Shown here piece after piece: positions 61,101-64,000 of a stretch of DNA of 64,000 nucleotides (the first letter of the stretch is position 1; each line of letters starts with the position of its first letter). The notes below the pieces were generated by a model. The model made no database searches. It saw nothing but the letters and a program-made list of their open reading frames with translations, and had not been told where the DNA came from. The stretch lies in NCBI RefSeq assembly GCF_002289565.1, contig NZ_NTFY01000003.1, forward strand, positions 124,001-188,000, written 5' to 3'. Source of the DNA: Rhodopirellula sp. SM50. Its GTDB lineage: Bacteria; Planctomycetota; Planctomycetia; Pirellulales; Pirellulaceae. Made by a program: the position numbers and the translations under genes.

Positions 61101-64000
61101 CTTGCTGCTGACGGTGGATGCCGGCGGAATTGGATTCGGCACCGTCGATCCACTCGTCTTTGAAACCCCGGTCAGCATCGACCTGGCAGACCTGGGCTCC
61201 AACGACTTTTCCAACTTAATTGATGCGAAGGGCTCCGCTGCACTGAGCCTGATGGGGTTCGCCGAATTAGACATTTCGATCGGGATCGAGTTGCCCGACA
61301 GTGGCAATCCGATTCCGTTCTTGTACGATTTTGACGACATGGATGACGAGGACCCGTCGAATGACACGGGCACGAACCTCGCCCTGTTGGTCAAAGCGGA
61401 CGCGTCCGATATCAACTTTAACGTTGCCATCGGTCCGATCGGGGCATCGATCGTCCAACAGCCCGGACAGTCCCTTTCGATCAGCGGGCCTGCCGGGCCA
61501 GGCGAGGAGTATGCGCGGTTCGTGGTCGAACTCACCGATGTGGCCGAGGGTGATGACGGACGTCACCTGCTGAGTGAGTTGGCGTTGACGGGACCGAACC
61601 GATTGTCTCGCGACGATTTCGGCTTTTCCGGAGACGGCAGTGTCGCGTTTGATGCGGATCTGGACTTTGCCGGACTGCCAACCTTCCCGGTCTCGTTTGC
61701 ACTCAACAACATCGGGTCGCTGACCGACCCCGGCGGATTGCAACCGGACGATTTCCATTTTACGGTCAATGGCGTGTCCGCAGATCAGGCGCTCGGTGGC
61801 GTCAAAGACATCTTGGCGGGCGACTTCGACTTGCTGTCCTTCGTCGGCGGTTGGGACGGCGCGTTTGACCTGATCATCGATGCCATGGAAGGCGAAGTGT
61901 TCGGGCTCGAGTTGCCGTTCATCGGTGACAAGCTGAAGGACCAGGCGGACTTCCTGCGCGAAATCAAAGACAGTGTATCGGCGAACCTCGGCGACAATGT
62001 TGAGAACGAAGAAGGCGGCGTCTTTACCGAGATCTTTGATGACATCCGCCAAGACATCTTGGATGGAATCGGTCCCGGCGGCGTTAACCTGCTGAAGGAT
62101 CTCACCAATGACGGGCAAGTCACGATCGACGACGTGGTGATCGGACTGATCGAACCGGGGCCGGGAGTCGAGTTTGAAATCTTGATCGGCAGCGATTTGG
62201 GCAAGCTCGACTTGCCGTTCGGTTTTGATCTGGGGATCCCGGGACTGGGTCTGGAAGTCAATGCGGAGGTCGAAGCGAGCCTCGGTTTCGAATTTGGGCT
62301 CAGCATGGGTGTTGACCTGGATCACGGTTTCTTTATCGACACCAACGACAGTTTCCTGCAAGTCTTTGTCGACGTTGCGATTCCGAACTTGAATGCGACC
62401 GGCGAACTGGGATTTCTGAGACTGGATGCCAATCTGCTGGCCGACCGGGGTGAACAAGCCAAAGCGATGGCGATGGTCGGAAGAGACCAACCGCTTGATT
62501 CGCAATTTGAAATTTTTAGCAACCAGCGGGGCAGTACTGCAAACTTTGACGTGCGAATCATTCCCGACGATGGTCAGGGCGAGAACTGGAAGTTCGATGC
62601 CGCGGATCGAATGTTGACGTTTGAGGTCGAATCGACGACGTCCGCGGCGGAATTGGTTCTGCGCATCAATGATACACCGGAGCTTGCCGCACACTTCTCC
62701 GCGGTGTTGGCAGAGGAAAACGGATTGGGCGGCGGCGTTGTCGATGCAAATCAGCGCGCGCTCGGTGTCGCCAACAGTTTTGTCGGACAGTTCACCGTCG
62801 ATCTGATCGACCCGGCACTGGACGGTGAAGCCGATGGCAAGTTGTCGTTCAATGAAATCGTTTCGGTCCAATCGTTCGATCAAGTACTCAACATCGACAT
62901 TCTGGCGAAAGCCGCGTTGGACATGCATTTGCATGCCGGATTCGGCGAGAACGCGAATTTTCCCAGCATCCAAACCGGCATGAGTGTTGATTGGGAGTTC
63001 CAACTCGGCGACGACGTCCAACTGCCAACCGTCCAATTCGTCAACATCGAACTGGGTCTAGGTGAATTCCTGTCGGGATTCGCCGGCGGAATGTTCGAAC
63101 AGGTCGAAAAGGTACTCGCGCCCGTTCGACCGATCGTCAATTTCCTCAGCGAAGAGCTGCCGGTGGTTTCCGAGCTGACCGGTGGACCGATCACGGTGCT
63201 CGACTTGATCAGGATGCAAGGCGGTCGGGTCGCCAGGGCGGCTTCGTTCATCGAAGCGGTTCAGAAATTGGACAGCATCATTTCGAACATCCCCGACTTG
63301 GGCGATGCGATGTTGCCGATCGGTAACGCGACGTTCGATCCGAACAAAGAGACCGACCGATTCACGATCGATGGCGGACTAGTCGACGCATTCAGCGCGA
63401 TGAAGGACGCGTTCAGTGCCAAGGCGCCTGCGGAAGGAGGATTCGATCCCAACAATTTCGTGGCCAGCGAGGAAGACTTGGACGAGATGGGTGACGACAA
63501 GCTCAAGCTGGGATTCCCGATCCTCAGCCCCGCGAACGTGCTCGGTTTGCTGGGTGGTGAAGTGGTCGATCTATTCACACTCGAATTGCCGACGTTGACG
63601 TTGGACGCCAGCATCAAAAAGTTTTTTCCCTTGCCACCGTTCCCGGCGGTCGGCATTGAGCTGGCAGGTAACTTCGAGGCCAAAGCGGATTTCGCATTCG
63701 GCTTTGACACGTTGGGGATCGAACAATTCAAACAGTCGGGCGACTTTGAAGACATCATCAACGGATTCTTCGTCTTCGACCATGAGAATGCTGATGGCAG
63801 CGGCGAAGACATCCCCGAGTTGGTCTTGGGTGCGTCGGTCACGGCAGCCGCGGCACTCAACGTGGGCATTCTGAGCGCGAGTGTGGGCGGCGGGATCTTT
63901 GCGAATGTTGATTTCAATCTTCACGACGAAGACGACGATGGCAAAATTCGCTTGGTCGAGTTGCTTGACAGCGTGTTGTTGGGGCCGATTCACATCTTCG
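58132..64000 (+). CDS. Giant secreted LEPR-type protein (3' end beyond window)
   Basis: The frame is open from ATG 58132 to the window edge, 1,956 codons with no stop. A basic N-terminus leads to TLEERHLLAV (LEERHLLA at residues 34-41), the planctomycete extracellular motif, so the product should be exported. The rest is acidic, low in cysteine and built of beta-rich and helical repeats, such as SFTIDASVERSIKTEFDL and FGIDRTATSATAG. Calcium-loop-like segments occur near residues 685 (DPDGNGEISGGE), 1326 (NDGQVTIDD), 1564 (DGEADGKLSFNE) and 1932 (DEDDDGKIRLVE). It may be an adhesin or surface matrix protein. It is not recognised beyond this. No signal for the exosortase can be judged because the C-terminus is missing. 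Confidence 0.8.
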   Translation, partial: MRIHSWFGRAAAHDKSRVRQRNRRVARRMLTETLEERHLLAVTPLSPGETAALRDTVSAVQSFGDRLDQYAAFAQSLPMIEATLGEQIDIGGAFGQSFVRTIQSFLDAPNPTKEGLETKVGTTLGDRGTIDSSISPTEISFTIDASVERSIKTEFDLSEHIPNSSMIIADKLEAELKLKLDFNFTFGIDRTATSATAGAFISFDDDAEQNKLSASLSFAPNVAPLAANLGVLGITLEDPTASVSLMASFDTITEKVSPSQLLTSELSSLVKITTPNAPDNEFSLELDVKTTLEGIDAADAKVTITDSLFDSNPPTISVDVGALSSFRALSPTGLLSALDQASNTLGGLNAFDTIIPFTDGKKLSETIKLADAFESKVIQPATDSQQEGQPGFSSLQQFVVKVADGVQFVLPDANDPNPVNEIVLDFSFEHVFDIAAFEMDFGEGLGDLIGIELDASTRLNVSADVGADFQLGIKLIQPGASFGFDDSTLLSALNGGRGVPSVAGLPDFKVTLRSGKSKEIDLSDITTVGQLISALSTGNLDELKVGFQTATDPVTGDEFSEGLTLIDPTTGTENSKLKIEILNGSLAAASLGLLGFGAAGIFTGTDGKIDDVKHGMMTGQLHGESIADNLYIKQREENNEKLPMFSAGAQLTAGLDGSAKLGFIEVGIANATAVGLVSVDFTPPDPDGNGEISGGEIIEIAGSLGREITAPKPVDFGQAADYSGAVEIVFQKTDDSTATLSIPFIVRATDDAGKIETIARAMNASLDGSSDPNAARIRVGSAMGMLTFTLTDRSDLQKMTVKGGGANQNIVLLGLTEDTSVYVLRPEFGGSAHFDIPLTLSVGGLTLPEGIGGKTLTFDVPDLFNIDLNLKDALDIDFSEMGDDLKRLKDLDPSAIFDAINGAFEMLKGLEAFQDAAFLNEPLPLLGTDLKSVLDLAATFGELIVDLKNDPVDAVGQIDDHLERLLGITNDEAVELSFDTSGDNPALRIDLLLTVDAGGIGFGTVDPLVFETPVSIDLADLGSNDFSNLIDAKGSAALSLMGFAELDISIGIELPDSGNPIPFLYDFDDMDDEDPSNDTGTNLALLVKADASDINFNVAIGPIGASIVQQPGQSLSISGPAGPGEEYARFVVELTDVAEGDDGRHLLSELALTGPNRLSRDDFGFSGDGSVAFDADLDFAGLPTFPVSFALNNIGSLTDPGGLQPDDFHFTVNGVSADQALGGVKDILAGDFDLLSFVGGWDGAFDLIIDAMEGEVFGLELPFIGDKLKDQADFLREIKDSVSANLGDNVENEEGGVFTEIFDDIRQDILDGIGPGGVNLLKDLTNDGQVTIDDVVIGLIEPGPGVEFEILIGSDLGKLDLPFGFDLGIPGLGLEVNAEVEASLGFEFGLSMGVDLDHGFFIDTNDSFLQVFVDVAIPNLNATGELGFLRLDANLLADRGEQAKAMAMVGRDQPLDSQFEIFSNQRGSTANFDVRIIPDDGQGENWKFDAADRMLTFEVESTTSAAELVLRINDTPELAAHFSAVLAEENGLGGGVVDANQRALGVANSFVGQFTVDLIDPALDGEADGKLSFNEIVSVQSFDQVLNIDILAKAALDMHLHAGFGENANFPSIQTGMSVDWEFQLGDDVQLPTVQFVNIELGLGEFLSGFAGGMFEQVEKVLAPVRPIVNFLSEELPVVSELTGGPITVLDLIRMQGGRVARAASFIEAVQKLDSIISNIPDLGDAMLPIGNATFDPNKETDRFTIDGGLVDAFSAMKDAFSAKAPAEGGFDPNNFVASEEDLDEMGDDKLKLGFPILSPANVLGLLGGEVVDLFTLELPTLTLDASIKKFFPLPPFPAVGIELAGNFEAKADFAFGFDTLGIEQFKQSGDFEDIINGFFVFDHENADGSGEDIPELVLGASVTAAAALNVGILSASVGGGIFANVDFNLHDEDDDGKIRLVELLDSVLLGPIHIF

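Noticed and set aside
61267-63036. Reverse-strand frame of 589 codons opposite the giant gene
   Set aside because: It is antisense to a continuous coding frame with a clear export motif, and its own residues are compositionally odd with no motif.
1-64000. tRNA, rRNA, riboswitch, insertion sequence or phage genes
   Set aside because: No cloverleaf, rRNA-like conserved sequence, riboswitch core, transposase motif or phage gene was recognised.

Overview
This 64 kb, GC-rich window looks like chromosome from a marine planctomycete of the Rhodopirellula/Stieleria/Rubripirellula type (Pirellulaceae). The assignment is inferred from gene content: two secreted proteins whose N-termini carry the LEPR/LEER-x-LL motif of planctomycete surface proteins, a dockerin-like tail, an ECF sigma factor next to a Ser/Thr kinase fused to a DUF1080 domain, a Tat-exported Gfo/Idh/MocA protein and many PQQ-like propeller proteins. 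No rRNA, tRNA, CRISPR array, transposase or phage gene was seen.

Region 1 (1-24563) is an exopolysaccharide locus. It opens with the reverse-strand end of an exosortase that starts at GTG. Forward genes follow: a small secreted protein, a Wza-like outer-membrane export lipoprotein, a second lipoprotein, an O-antigen ligase/polymerase, a Wzx-like flippase, a methyltransferase/P-loop fusion, six or more glycosyltransferases, an OafA-type acyltransferase, a hexapeptide acyltransferase, a CapK-like adenylate-forming enzyme, an endonuclease/exonuclease/phosphatase-fold protein and a putative NodB-like protein. Most of these genes overlap by 1-8 bases, so they are probably translated together. Convergent to them lie a Wzc-like chain-length protein with a degraded kinase domain and the initiating sugar-phosphate transferase. 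A strong inverted repeat separates the two blocks.

Region 2 (25105-53348) is dominated by five PQQ-like beta-propeller proteins and two members of an uncharacterised secreted family with the motif C-(Q/K)-VPVFRYALERW. The long propeller gene at 25105 resembles the two adjacent genes at 42893 and 44269 joined end to end, and both versions are followed directly by a FRYALERW gene. Four of the propellers contain a Rossmann/methyltransferase-like segment and share a Cys, P-x-(N/Q)-G, C-x-C motif. This repeated set is the best candidate here for an undescribed periplasmic system. Between these genes lie a receiver-HATPase regulator, a secreted M23 peptidase with a dockerin tail, a VWA membrane protein with a TPR-like partner, an esterase, a Gfo/Idh/MocA oxidoreductase and a pseudogene with an internal deletion.

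Region 3 (53551-64000) holds a small secreted PDZ protein, an ECF sigma factor, a Ser/Thr kinase-DUF1080 fusion and the first 1,956 codons of a giant secreted protein that runs off the right edge.

Limits: all calls come from reading the sequence and its translations. No database search, structure prediction or alignment program was run, and similarities between proteins were judged by eye.
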